This document shows positions 29,131-36,101 of a DNA stretch of 64,000 nucleotides, in pieces (position 1 is the first letter of the stretch; every line of letters begins with the position of its first letter). Location: positions 22,833 to 86,832 of the IMG/VR virus record IMGVR_UViG_3300017963_000024, one strand, 5' to 3'. The notes below the pieces were generated by a model. The model was not told the origin of the DNA. It saw nothing but the letters and a program-made list of their open reading frames with translations, and searched no databases. The stretch comes from a virus. The position numbers and the translations under genes are program-made.

Positions 29131-29430
29131 ATGAATGTGTTTGTGACCATGCTGATTCAGACCGCTCTAAAGCTTTTGGGCGAACTCATCGTTGCTTTCA
29201 TCGAGAATCTTCGGAAGGCAAGGATGGATGATCCCGATCTCGCTGGTGTGGTTCTGAAGATCGTGCAGGGAATCAACAATGACCACCCTGAGTGGGACAA
29301 CGAACAGAAATGGCGTTACGCAAAGGACGCCGTCATCCAGTACGGCAAGGGCCTTGGAAAAGATTTCAAGGATTCGCTCATCAACACGCTGATCGAGCTT
29401 GCCGTGCAGAAAGTGAAGCTCAATGGCTAA
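29131..29430 (+). CDS. Small hypothetical protein, 99 aa
   Basis: ATG at 29131 lies two bases after the upstream stop with a gaggagtagag site. The first 25 residues are hydrophobic (VTMLIQTALKLLGELIVAFI) and the rest charged and helical. One membrane helix is possible; phage holins can look like this but so can many other proteins. Confidence 0.5.
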   Translation: MNVFVTMLIQTALKLLGELIVAFIENLRKARMDDPDLAGVVLKIVQGINNDHPEWDNEQKWRYAKDAVIQYGKGLGKDFKDSLINTLIELAVQKVKLNG

Positions 29431-29485
29431 GAAATGTGGTGGAGGCAAACGGAAGAGGCAGCGCAAGGGCCAAGGGGCGAAGTGA
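29423..29485 (+). CDS. Tiny basic peptide, 20 aa
   Basis: The ATG overlaps the upstream gene's end and the TGA overlaps the next ATG. Gly, Lys and Arg dominate. It resembles the 26-residue basic peptide at 27727. It may serve mainly to couple translation. Confidence 0.35.
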   Translation: MAKKCGGGKRKRQRKGQGAK

Positions 29486-29733
29486 TGAATCACCACATCC
29501 ATGTCTACTTGGTTGCAGGGTTACGGGAGTATGACTTCAAGGATTGCACCGAGACAGAAGCTCTGCAACGCGCTCTCGACAACGCACTGGACGGCAGAAA
29601 GAAATTCAAGCAAGCTGACTGTGTAGTTGTCGCGCTCTCTCCTTCTAACCCAGCAAACAAGACACAGTCGAAACCAAAGGGCGCTCCCGGTTCTGTGTTC
29701 TCGACCAGTGATCTCAGAGGAGGATCAAGGTGA
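29485..29733 (+). CDS. Small hypothetical protein, 82 aa
   Basis: ATG at 29485 overlaps the upstream stop (TGATG). The product starts HHIHVYLVAGL, has an acidic helix, and ends with a Pro/Ser-rich tail. No family is recognised. Confidence 0.5.
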   Translation: MNHHIHVYLVAGLREYDFKDCTETEALQRALDNALDGRKKFKQADCVVVALSPSNPANKTQSKPKGAPGSVFSTSDLRGGSR

Positions 29734-29960
29734 TGTCCGACGAGACACCAAAAACCCCTGTTGCAATGGAAGCCGCGTACAAGGAGGTATGCGAGCTTCG
29801 TGCAAAGCTTTCTGTGGCTCAAGAGGCTATGGAGGAGCGAGCCAAAGCGCACGACCTGACGAGGCGAGAGTTGGATCGCGCTGCTACGGTTCGAGACAAC
29901 CTTAAAGAGCAACTCGACAAGGCTCTGCAAAAGTTTCAGAACGCGACTTTGAAGGCTTGA
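29733..29960 (+). CDS. Coiled-coil protein, 75 aa
   Basis: ATG at 29733 follows gaggaggatcaaggtg. Residues 14-70 form a long heptad-patterned helix. It is the last gene before the terminator at 30019. No family is recognised. Confidence 0.55.
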   Translation: MSDETPKTPVAMEAAYKEVCELRAKLSVAQEAMEERAKAHDLTRRELDRAATVRDNLKEQLDKALQKFQNATLKA

Positions 29961-30018
29961 CTTTGGTCTTGGCTACTTTACCCTAGAGAAGGGTGGATCG
30001 CTGTCCGCCTTCCTCCTT

Positions 30019-30056
30019 GGTGACGGGGGCTAGCCCCCCTTCAGGCCCCCGTCACC
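30019..30056 (+). terminator. Hairpin terminator closing the early block
   Basis: GGTGACGGGGGC and GCCCCCGTCACC form a perfect 12-bp stem with a 14-base loop; six T residues follow 15 bases later. The gap it sits in separates small genes from the secreted-protein and virion block. Confidence 0.65.
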
Positions 30057-30144
30057 AACCCAAACTTGGATTTTTTAGAACAGGGTGTTGACTTTCATGG
30101 GAGAGTTGTGACCAAAATATGCACAATCCTCTTTCCCCCTCGTG

Positions 30145-30196
30145 GGGCGGCCCTGATGGTGGCCGAAGTTTTGTCCCCCGACCATCAGGGTCGCCC
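30145..30196 (+). promoter_or_regulatory. Stable 5'-leader hairpin before the secreted-protein genes
   Basis: A 16-bp stem (30145-30160 with 30181-30196, one G-U) encloses a 20-base loop, about 40 bases upstream of the ATG at 30235. No T-run follows. It may protect the 5' end of the late transcript or be an RNase III site. A TTGACT lies at 30088, without a good -10. Confidence 0.5.
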
Positions 30197-30234
30197 GCCT
30201 CGGAGGAAGAGGGGATGAGGAAAGGAGAGAGAGG

Positions 30235-30873
30235 ATGAGAGATCAGAGGTTCTTCGGGGTTCTTACAACCCTGATTGTGCTGACGCTTCTTGGGCTTATT
30301 CTTCTGGCGTCTCCAACTTACGGTCAGGAAACCCCAACCGACACTCCAACGGACACGCCTACGGAGACTCCGACAGAGACTCCAACGGATACGCCTACGG
30401 CAACTCCAACAGACACCCCAACCGAAACACCGACACCCACCGACACGCCTACAGAGACTCCAACTGACACTCCAACGGACACGCCTACCGACACACCTAC
30501 TTCGACGCCAACCAGCACTCCAACAGCAACGCCAACAACCACATCTACGAACACTCCGACACCAACAGCTAGACCCGCTGGTTTCATGGGACCAATCTCA
30601 TCGTGTCCAAGTCCTCCTTGTTGCACAAACATCATGGGAGGTCTGACCAAAGGTTTGAAGACGGTTTCGGTTAAGCAGACAGGCACGGCAACTATGAAAG
30701 TGATGTGCCGCGTCTGTGACGACTTCAGTTGCCCGTTTGTGCAGATTGGTTCTGACATTACCGATTCAGCCGCACTCCTGACCTTTAGTGACTGGTGTTC
30801 AGAGTTAAAGCTTTGCGTCGATCCTTACACAGACGGCTCTTCAATGGGATGGGTCCGGTCTACAGGCAAATAG
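30235..30873 (+). CDS. Secreted protein with TPT(D/E) repeat stalk, 212 aa
   Basis: Residues 1-31 are a long signal peptide ending SPTYGQ. Residues 32-115 are TPTDTPTE-type repeats, a rigid proline/threonine stalk that could be glycosylated. The C-terminal domain (about 120-212) has CPSPPCC, then [18 protein letters not shown] and [10 protein letters not shown], and resembles the C-terminus of the protein at 31631. The gene lies just upstream of the packaging genes; whether the product is a virion part or is secreted by the infected cell is unknown. Confidence 0.65.
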   Translation: MRDQRFFGVLTTLIVLTLLGLILLASPTYGQETPTDTPTDTPTETPTETPTDTPTATPTDTPTETPTPTDTPTETPTDTPTDTPTDTPTSTPTSTPTATPTTTSTNTPTPTARPAGFMGPISSCPSPPCCTNIMGGLTKGLKTVSVKQTGTATMKVMCRVCDDFSCPFVQIGSDITDSAALLTFSDWCSELKLCVDPYTDGSSMGWVRSTGK

Positions 30874-30881
30874 GAGAAAGT

Positions 30882-31631
30882 ATGGATATTTTAGCAGCGG
30901 CAATGGCCGCTTGGCTCATTGGAGCGCAGGACAAGCCAACCAGAACTCCCCGTCCACAGAGAACTCCACGCCCCACCCGTACTCTGAAAGCTGTCCCTAC
31001 CATTGGAGATAAGGACCACGGGGGCAAAGGAAAGAGTGAGAAGGCCAAGGCGGCAGACAAGAGCAAGACGAAGGACATTTGGAACAACGCCAAGCCAGAA
31101 GACGCTCCCGGTCAGGTCAAGAAGCTGGCCGAGATCACGCAAATGTGCATGGCGGACAATCCAACAAACACTGACAAGTGGGACAGAAAGTGGGGTAATG
31201 CCAATGGTCGAGGACGTGTGCTGAAGAAGAGTGGCAAAACTTTGGCTTTCACTACTCTTCCTCCAGCGTTTGAGGAAAGCGTCAGGAATATCAACGGAAA
31301 GATGTACTGCCCGTTCGACATCATTGTTCTCAACACTCAGGAAGCTGACGTTCAGGACGATGGTATTGCACTCTACAAGACGTTCTCAATGGACGTTGTG
31401 GGCGACTTGCAGGGAATGGGCTATGATGGCCTCTACGTCATCACACCAAAGCGCATTGGCGATTCGGACGACAAGCTTCCCGGCTACTTTGTGACTCTCG
31501 GTGAACTCGGGTTCACTGAGTACGTCTACAAAATGGACGTGGATGGAAATGCAACGAAGTGGCTTTACACGGTTGACTTCAACGAAGTGCAGACAGGGAT
31601 GATTCTCGATGCGGCGAGAGGAGGGGTGTGA
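30882..31631 (+). CDS. Hypothetical protein with short Pro/Arg/Thr stalk, 249 aa
   Basis: ATG at 30882 follows aggagaaagt. Residues 1-19 are hydrophobic (ILAAAMAAWLIGAQ) and may be a signal or anchor. A TPRPQRTPRPTRT linker and a Lys-rich stretch follow, then a folded domain from about 75 with β character. It is set between two secreted proteins. No family is recognised. Confidence 0.55.
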   Translation: MDILAAAMAAWLIGAQDKPTRTPRPQRTPRPTRTLKAVPTIGDKDHGGKGKSEKAKAADKSKTKDIWNNAKPEDAPGQVKKLAEITQMCMADNPTNTDKWDRKWGNANGRGRVLKKSGKTLAFTTLPPAFEESVRNINGKMYCPFDIIVLNTQEADVQDDGIALYKTFSMDVVGDLQGMGYDGLYVITPKRIGDSDDKLPGYFVTLGELGFTEYVYKMDVDGNATKWLYTVDFNEVQTGMILDAARGGV

Positions 31632-32797
31632 TGAAGTTGGTCAAATTTTTGCTGACTCTTCTTCTGCTAGGCTCTCCAGCCTTCGGCCAGATTTGGCCCA
31701 CTCCCCCTGCTGTAACTCCGACTCCTCAGACTGGTGGCCCTATCGCCGCTGATGTTGTCATGTTTGAGGGGACGTTCGAGGACACGCTTGAGGTTCTACA
31801 CTTTTACGAGGGCGAATTCACTCCCGAGACTATCGAACCCACATGGGTTGGTGTATTTCCCTCCAAAGGTGGTGGCTTAGGCAACCTTACCCGTGCGCTT
31901 TATCAGTTGAACCTCTACGACATTGGAGCAGAACCGGGTGACACAATTCTTCAGTGCCTTGTAGGGCTGGTAACTGAGGAGGTTGGTGTAGGCTTCTCTG
32001 ACGGCGAGGTTTACAAAACTACAGTTCCTTGGGAGCCTGTGCCGGGGCCTACATGGTGGACGGCTGCTGGGGATATAGTAAAGCTTTATGGTTTTTACGA
32101 AGATCCTGGCATTATAGAGGATGCGGGATTTGAAATGACGCCTCCTCTTCCTTTTGGTGCAACAGACCCCGGTTGGCCCACCTCAACGATTGGGGACTCG
32201 ACCGTCATCTACCGCTCGCCTTATACGAACCTTCGGACGTGGGAAACTTCGGGAGGTGACTGGACTGTTACCGATGGAATTACTGGCATCGTTTGTGACA
32301 CGGTCGATGAGTGGCTAATCCTTGATGTTCTGCCTTGGTGCAAGGACGCGGTTGAAGGTGGTGGAAACGGGGTTGTGCAATTCATTTTCAAACGTGCCTC
32401 AGAGGATGTAACCGCAGGGGTGTGTGGCTACTCTGGAACAGACCACGCGGACGAGAGCCGCCATCCAGTCTTCGGCCTCAGTCTTCTTCGTGGTTCTGGT
32501 TTTGGACAGGTCGAAACGTGCTCGTCTGCTCCGTGCGCTTCTCCCCGAAAGCTTACAGGAGCAACTGTTGGACGAAAGACTATATCCATCAACAACGAAG
32601 AGGGAGCCTCAGTTTCGGTCTATTGCCGGATCAGCAGTGAATTTGCCGCCCCTCCCGTTGTGATCGACAGCACAACGACTTCCGAAAACATTGTCTTCGA
32701 TGATTGGTGCGAGGAAGTCTGGTACGAAGTAACGGCTACGTGCGATCCTTGCAATGTCACAGCTACTCTACGGATCGACAAAGGAGCTTGTTTGTAA
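31631..32797 (+). CDS. Secreted protein, 388 aa, sharing a C-terminal domain with 30235
   Basis: Residues 1-20 are a signal peptide (LVKFLLTLLLLGSPAFGQ). A long β-rich middle region with many Trp and Gly residues follows. The last 90 residues (GRKTISINNEEGASVSVYCR, DDWCEEVWYEV) line up with the C-terminus of the 30235 product, including V-x-V-x-CR and D-W-C-x-E. This shared module may be an attachment domain. The stop overlaps the small-terminase start. Confidence 0.6.
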   Translation: MKLVKFLLTLLLLGSPAFGQIWPTPPAVTPTPQTGGPIAADVVMFEGTFEDTLEVLHFYEGEFTPETIEPTWVGVFPSKGGGLGNLTRALYQLNLYDIGAEPGDTILQCLVGLVTEEVGVGFSDGEVYKTTVPWEPVPGPTWWTAAGDIVKLYGFYEDPGIIEDAGFEMTPPLPFGATDPGWPTSTIGDSTVIYRSPYTNLRTWETSGGDWTVTDGITGIVCDTVDEWLILDVLPWCKDAVEGGGNGVVQFIFKRASEDVTAGVCGYSGTDHADESRHPVFGLSLLRGSGFGQVETCSSAPCASPRKLTGATVGRKTISINNEEGASVSVYCRISSEFAAPPVVIDSTTTSENIVFDDWCEEVWYEVTATCDPCNVTATLRIDKGACL

Positions 32798-33375
32798 TGT
32801 CTAAGGGGGCTAAACCCAAAGTGAGTGCGGAAGTTCCCTCCGCTCATGGAGGGAAACGCCCCGGTGCTGGCCGACCAAGAGGCTCAAAGAACGCACCAAG
32901 GCCCACTGCTAGTTCACTTGCTAAGATGTCACGTCGGGAAGCTCGTGAAAAATTTAAGGAGCTTCTCGAACCAGTTGAGCGCGCCGCAGCAGTGAGGCTC
33001 ACTCAAATCTTGCTAAAGGAAACAAAGGATCGACCAGACCTCGCGCTGGAAGCGTGTCGGTTGGTGTTTGAGTTCCGTCAGGGCAAACCGGCTCCGATGG
33101 AGTGGCTGGACGAGATGCCAGAAGGACTTGTGTCCGGGCAACAGCAACCTCAGATCGGACAACAAGCGAACATTGGCGTCCTGATGATCGGGGGAAACGA
33201 AGAGGAGTACAAAGAAGGTCTTCGTATGCTCCGAATGAAGATGAGGGGAACTGCCGAGCCTCAACAGGTTGACCTCTCCAAGATTCCTCCACCCCTTCCA
33301 GCCCCCGTGCAGTCCGACGTTGTGGACGTAACTCCTGAAGAGGAGTCAGAAGCGACGGGAACCGATGGCGACTAA
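32797..33375 (+). CDS. terS-like: Small terminase-like protein
   Basis: The N-terminus has HGGKRPGAGRPRGSKN, typical of phage small terminase subunits, followed by a helical region (about 45-110) and a disordered Pro/Glu-rich C-terminus. TerS proteins recognise the packaging site and stimulate the large subunit. The ATG overlaps the upstream TAA, and the gene lies two genes before the large terminase. Confidence 0.7.
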   Translation: MSKGAKPKVSAEVPSAHGGKRPGAGRPRGSKNAPRPTASSLAKMSRREAREKFKELLEPVERAAAVRLTQILLKETKDRPDLALEACRLVFEFRQGKPAPMEWLDEMPEGLVSGQQQPQIGQQANIGVLMIGGNEEEYKEGLRMLRMKMRGTAEPQQVDLSKIPPPLPAPVQSDVVDVTPEEESEATGTDGD

Positions 33376-33652
33376 CGACGTTGATTTCAAGTTTACTTGG
33401 AAGATTCTCTCTTGGCCTGAACAGGAAGAAGGCTTTCTAACAAAGCTTTTTGATCCTGATCGCCTTGGATTTCCTCTCGATCCTGACGAGAAGATTACTT
33501 CCGAGCGTATTAGAAGAGCCTTGGAATCTCCTCAATTCCGAGATGAGTTCAGACGGAACTTGAATGAGATTGTGGAGGAAACGGCTAGAAAGATATTTCG
33601 AGAAGCTTTGGAAAAGGGTTTTACGGCCATTGAGCTAGAGCCAACACCATGA
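33365..33652 (+). CDS. Small hypothetical protein before the large terminase, 95 aa
   Basis: The ATG overlaps the terS-like gene by 11 bases. The product is acidic and helical with a DPDE-rich middle. It overlaps the large terminase by ATGA. No family is recognised; its place suggests a packaging accessory. Confidence 0.55.
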   Translation: MATNDVDFKFTWKILSWPEQEEGFLTKLFDPDRLGFPLDPDEKITSERIRRALESPQFRDEFRRNLNEIVEETARKIFREALEKGFTAIELEPTP

Positions 33653-36093
33653 GTGAAGTAGCCTTTGATCCGCTTTCGGTAATCGACGACAGCACTCCTT
33701 GTGCTTTTAGTCGGTTTCCTCAGACGGACGACGAACTTTGGGAGTTCGTGGCAACGGTTTGGGGCGTTGAGATCCCAAGGAAAAAGATTTGCCCCCAGCA
33801 CTGTGCTCCGTTCGATGCTTTTGCCGATGCCTTCTTCTGTAAAGCGGAAAACGCGATCTGGCTCGCAAGCCGTGGGTTGGGTGGCAAGAGTTTCCTTCTT
33901 GCTACGCTGGGCCTCACTGAAGCAGTTTGTCTTGGGGCGACGGCAACGGTCCTTGGTGGATCAGGCGCACAATCACAAAACGTTCACAGGTATATGCAAG
34001 ATATGTGGAGTTACCCTGCCGCGCCACGTCAATTGCTTGCGGAGGACCCCACGAAAATGAGGACCGTTCTTAAGAACGGTGCCTATGTTCAAGCTTTGCT
34101 GGCTTCATCCACCAGTGTTCGTGGCCCTCACCCTGTAAGGCTTCGGTGCGACGAGTGCCTCACTGGAGATTCACTCGTTCTAATGGCTGATGGTTCTAAG
34201 AAACGTTTGGACAGGGTAGAACCCTCAGACAAGGTGGTTACTTTCTATAGGGGTTGTTTATGTGAGGGTGTTGTGTTAGCCTCTGAGTATAAGGGTGTCA
34301 GAGAGACACTAAAGCTTAGAACGGAGGCTGGTAATGAAATCGTCTGCACAAAAGAACATCCGGTCCTCGGAGAAAGTGGTTGGCGAGAAGCGTCTACCTT
34401 TGCAGCGGGGGATTACATCTGGCTATCCGATAACTCTGCCGACGTACTCCCACCGGGACGTGAAGAAGTGTCTCGACTGTGGGAAAGCTTTGAAGCACAA
34501 GATGGCTCGGCTGGTGACGGGGTACTGCAAAGAGTGTCTAACGGAGAAGGTCAAGAAACCGAAGTTCTGCGAAGAATGCGGGACTCAGGTTGGAAGCCAA
34601 TCGAAGCTTTGTCGGCCCTGTTGCTTCAAACGAAGGAAGAAGTCAAAAGCTTTTTGCAAGGATTGTGGAACCGAATTGCGTTTAGCTTCTACGAAGCGTT
34701 GTCGCCCCTGCCACCTCAAGTTCATGTCCTCGGAACGCATGGTTTCGAGGATGTCGGCTTCCAGAGCTACGGCTATGAAAAACAGGGAGGAGAGATCGAG
34801 AGCCGAAACACAGGCGGCGGAGCTTCTTCGACTGTTCAAGATAAACTTTCGAGAGCAAGTTCCAGCCTCCCGTTATATTCTGGACTTCGTTCTGGACGAC
34901 TACAAGGTTGTGATCGAGGTACACGGGGCGTATTGGCACGACAGGCCCGCTGCGAAGAAAAGGGATCAAGCAAAAAAGAAAGCTTTGGAGAAGAGGGGTT
35001 GGCAGGTTCTTTTCTGGCGAACCGAAAAGCTCCACCTGTGGTGGCTCGATCTCGTGTCGCCTCCATTCAACAAGCTGGGAGAAGTGGAGTCTATGATATA
35101 AGAGTTTCTCCTGGCAAGAGCTTCGTCGCTAACGGTATCATTGTTCATAACTGTGACGAGATGAAGCTCGACATTCTCGATGCGGCTCTAGGCCAGCCGA
35201 TGTCGAAGGACGGAATTCCCGCTCAAACAGTAATGTCCTCGACGCACCACTATCCTGACGGTACGGTCACAGAGCTTCTGAATCGAGCCAAAGAACGTGG
35301 GATGCCCGTCTATAACTGGTGCTACCGGGAAAGTATGGCCGGGGGCTGGCTTTCCCCTGCCGATGTGGAAGCCGCCCGTGCTCGTGTTCCACTGGCAATG
35401 TGGGATGTTGAGTTTGAGCTTCAGGAGCCGAGTCCTGAAGGACGCGCCATCCAGCCACAAGCTGTAGAGTGGACTTTCGATCAAAGCTTGGGATACTTTG
35501 AAGGCCAAGCGAATGAAAAGATCGTGCTTGAACCCCCACAGGAGGGGGCTAAGTACGTGACCGGGGCAGATTGGGCGAAGGAGAGTGACTGGACAGTCAT
35601 CATTACGTTCCGAATTGACGTTACTCCTTGGAAGCTTGTCATGTTCGAGCGGCTTGGCCGACGCCCTTGGCCGGAAATGGTTGAAAAATTCAATGACAGG
35701 CTTACTCGCTACCGAGGTGTCGGCGTCCACGATGCAACAGGGCTGGGAAATGTTGTGGATGACTTCGTGACCAACAGAGCCGCCAGAGGGGAAGTTTTGG
35801 TGGGAAAGAATAGGGCTGAAATTTTCTCTGAATACGTTGCAGCACTGGAAAACCGTGAAGTGGTTGCACCGAGAATTGACTTCATGTATGCAGAGCACAA
35901 GTATTGCACGGTGGATGATTTGTGGGGGAGTGGGCACCCGCCTGATTCCTTTGTTGCTGGTGCGCTGGCATGGCGAGGCAAACGTTTCAGCCAGTCTACG
36001 GGAACCGTAAGGTCCATTGTGTCCCACCCGAAGTGGAAAGAGCGGTCGGACGAGAGGATCGCACGTCGGCTTGAACCTTGGAAGTTCGACTAG
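33649..36093 (+). CDS. terL: Large terminase subunit interrupted by an intein
   Basis: The 814-residue precursor has a Walker A SRGLGGKS (74-81) and a Walker B segment VRLRCDE ending at residue 169. There the intein (170-501) interrupts it, and the host protein resumes at CDEMKLDILDA. The C-terminal nuclease domain shows TGADWAKESDW, GVHDATGLGNVVDDF and DSFVAGALAWRG with conserved acids. Splicing would give 482 residues, a normal size. The enzyme packages DNA into the prohead by ATP-driven translocation and cuts it. The intein sits beside the catalytic Asp-Glu pair, so an unspliced precursor should be inactive. Confidence 0.92.
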   Translation: MSEVAFDPLSVIDDSTPCAFSRFPQTDDELWEFVATVWGVEIPRKKICPQHCAPFDAFADAFFCKAENAIWLASRGLGGKSFLLATLGLTEAVCLGATATVLGGSGAQSQNVHRYMQDMWSYPAAPRQLLAEDPTKMRTVLKNGAYVQALLASSTSVRGPHPVRLRCDECLTGDSLVLMADGSKKRLDRVEPSDKVVTFYRGCLCEGVVLASEYKGVRETLKLRTEAGNEIVCTKEHPVLGESGWREASTFAAGDYIWLSDNSADVLPPGREEVSRLWESFEAQDGSAGDGVLQRVSNGEGQETEVLRRMRDSGWKPIEALSALLLQTKEEVKSFLQGLWNRIAFSFYEALSPLPPQVHVLGTHGFEDVGFQSYGYEKQGGEIESRNTGGGASSTVQDKLSRASSSLPLYSGLRSGRLQGCDRGTRGVLARQARCEEKGSSKKESFGEEGLAGSFLANRKAPPVVARSRVASIQQAGRSGVYDIRVSPGKSFVANGIIVHNCDEMKLDILDAALGQPMSKDGIPAQTVMSSTHHYPDGTVTELLNRAKERGMPVYNWCYRESMAGGWLSPADVEAARARVPLAMWDVEFELQEPSPEGRAIQPQAVEWTFDQSLGYFEGQANEKIVLEPPQEGAKYVTGADWAKESDWTVIITFRIDVTPWKLVMFERLGRRPWPEMVEKFNDRLTRYRGVGVHDATGLGNVVDDFVTNRAARGEVLVGKNRAEIFSEYVAALENREVVAPRIDFMYAEHKYCTVDDLWGSGHPPDSFVAGALAWRGKRFSQSTGTVRSIVSHPKWKERSDERIARRLEPWKFD
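34156..35151 (+). mobile_element. Intein (332 aa) in the Walker B motif of TerL
   Basis: The N-terminal splicing block is CLTGDSLVLMADGS with Cys1; block B is GNEIVCTKEHPVL with the T-x-x-H motif. The C-terminal blocks are VYDIRVSPGKSFVANGIIVHN, ending His-Asn, with Cys as the first residue of the C-extein. All residues needed for protein splicing are present. No LAGLIDADG or HNH motif is seen in this frame between blocks B and F; that stretch looks like unstructured filler kept open while the +1 frame codes an endonuclease. Confidence 0.93.
34334..35101 (+). CDS. Candidate homing endonuclease nested out of frame inside the TerL intein
   Basis: This 255-codon gene is in the +1 frame relative to terL and lies wholly within the intein. 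Its ATG is six bases after GGAGG (34323-34327). Residues 46-126 hold six CxxC pairs (46/49, 65/68, 79/82, 93/96, 108/111, 123/126), enough for three zinc knuckles. Residues 155-235 match the Vsr/DUF559-like fold: a helix, then SRYILDFVL with D184, VVIEVHG with E195, H202, and a basic helix followed by GWQVLFWRTEKL. Such EDxHD-type nucleases include known homing endonucleases of introns. Zinc knuckles probably give target binding. It would cut intein-free terL genes. Confidence 0.88.
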   Translation: MKSSAQKNIRSSEKVVGEKRLPLQRGITSGYPITLPTYSHRDVKKCLDCGKALKHKMARLVTGYCKECLTEKVKKPKFCEECGTQVGSQSKLCRPCCFKRRKKSKAFCKDCGTELRLASTKRCRPCHLKFMSSERMVSRMSASRATAMKNREERSRAETQAAELLRLFKINFREQVPASRYILDFVLDDYKVVIEVHGAYWHDRPAAKKRDQAKKKALEKRGWQVLFWRTEKLHLWWLDLVSPPFNKLGEVESMI

Positions 36094-36101
36094 GAGTGGT
36101 C

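Noticed and set aside
29131-29430. Holin call for the 99-aa protein
   Set aside because: Only one weak hydrophobic segment and no endolysin nearby; the evidence is too thin.
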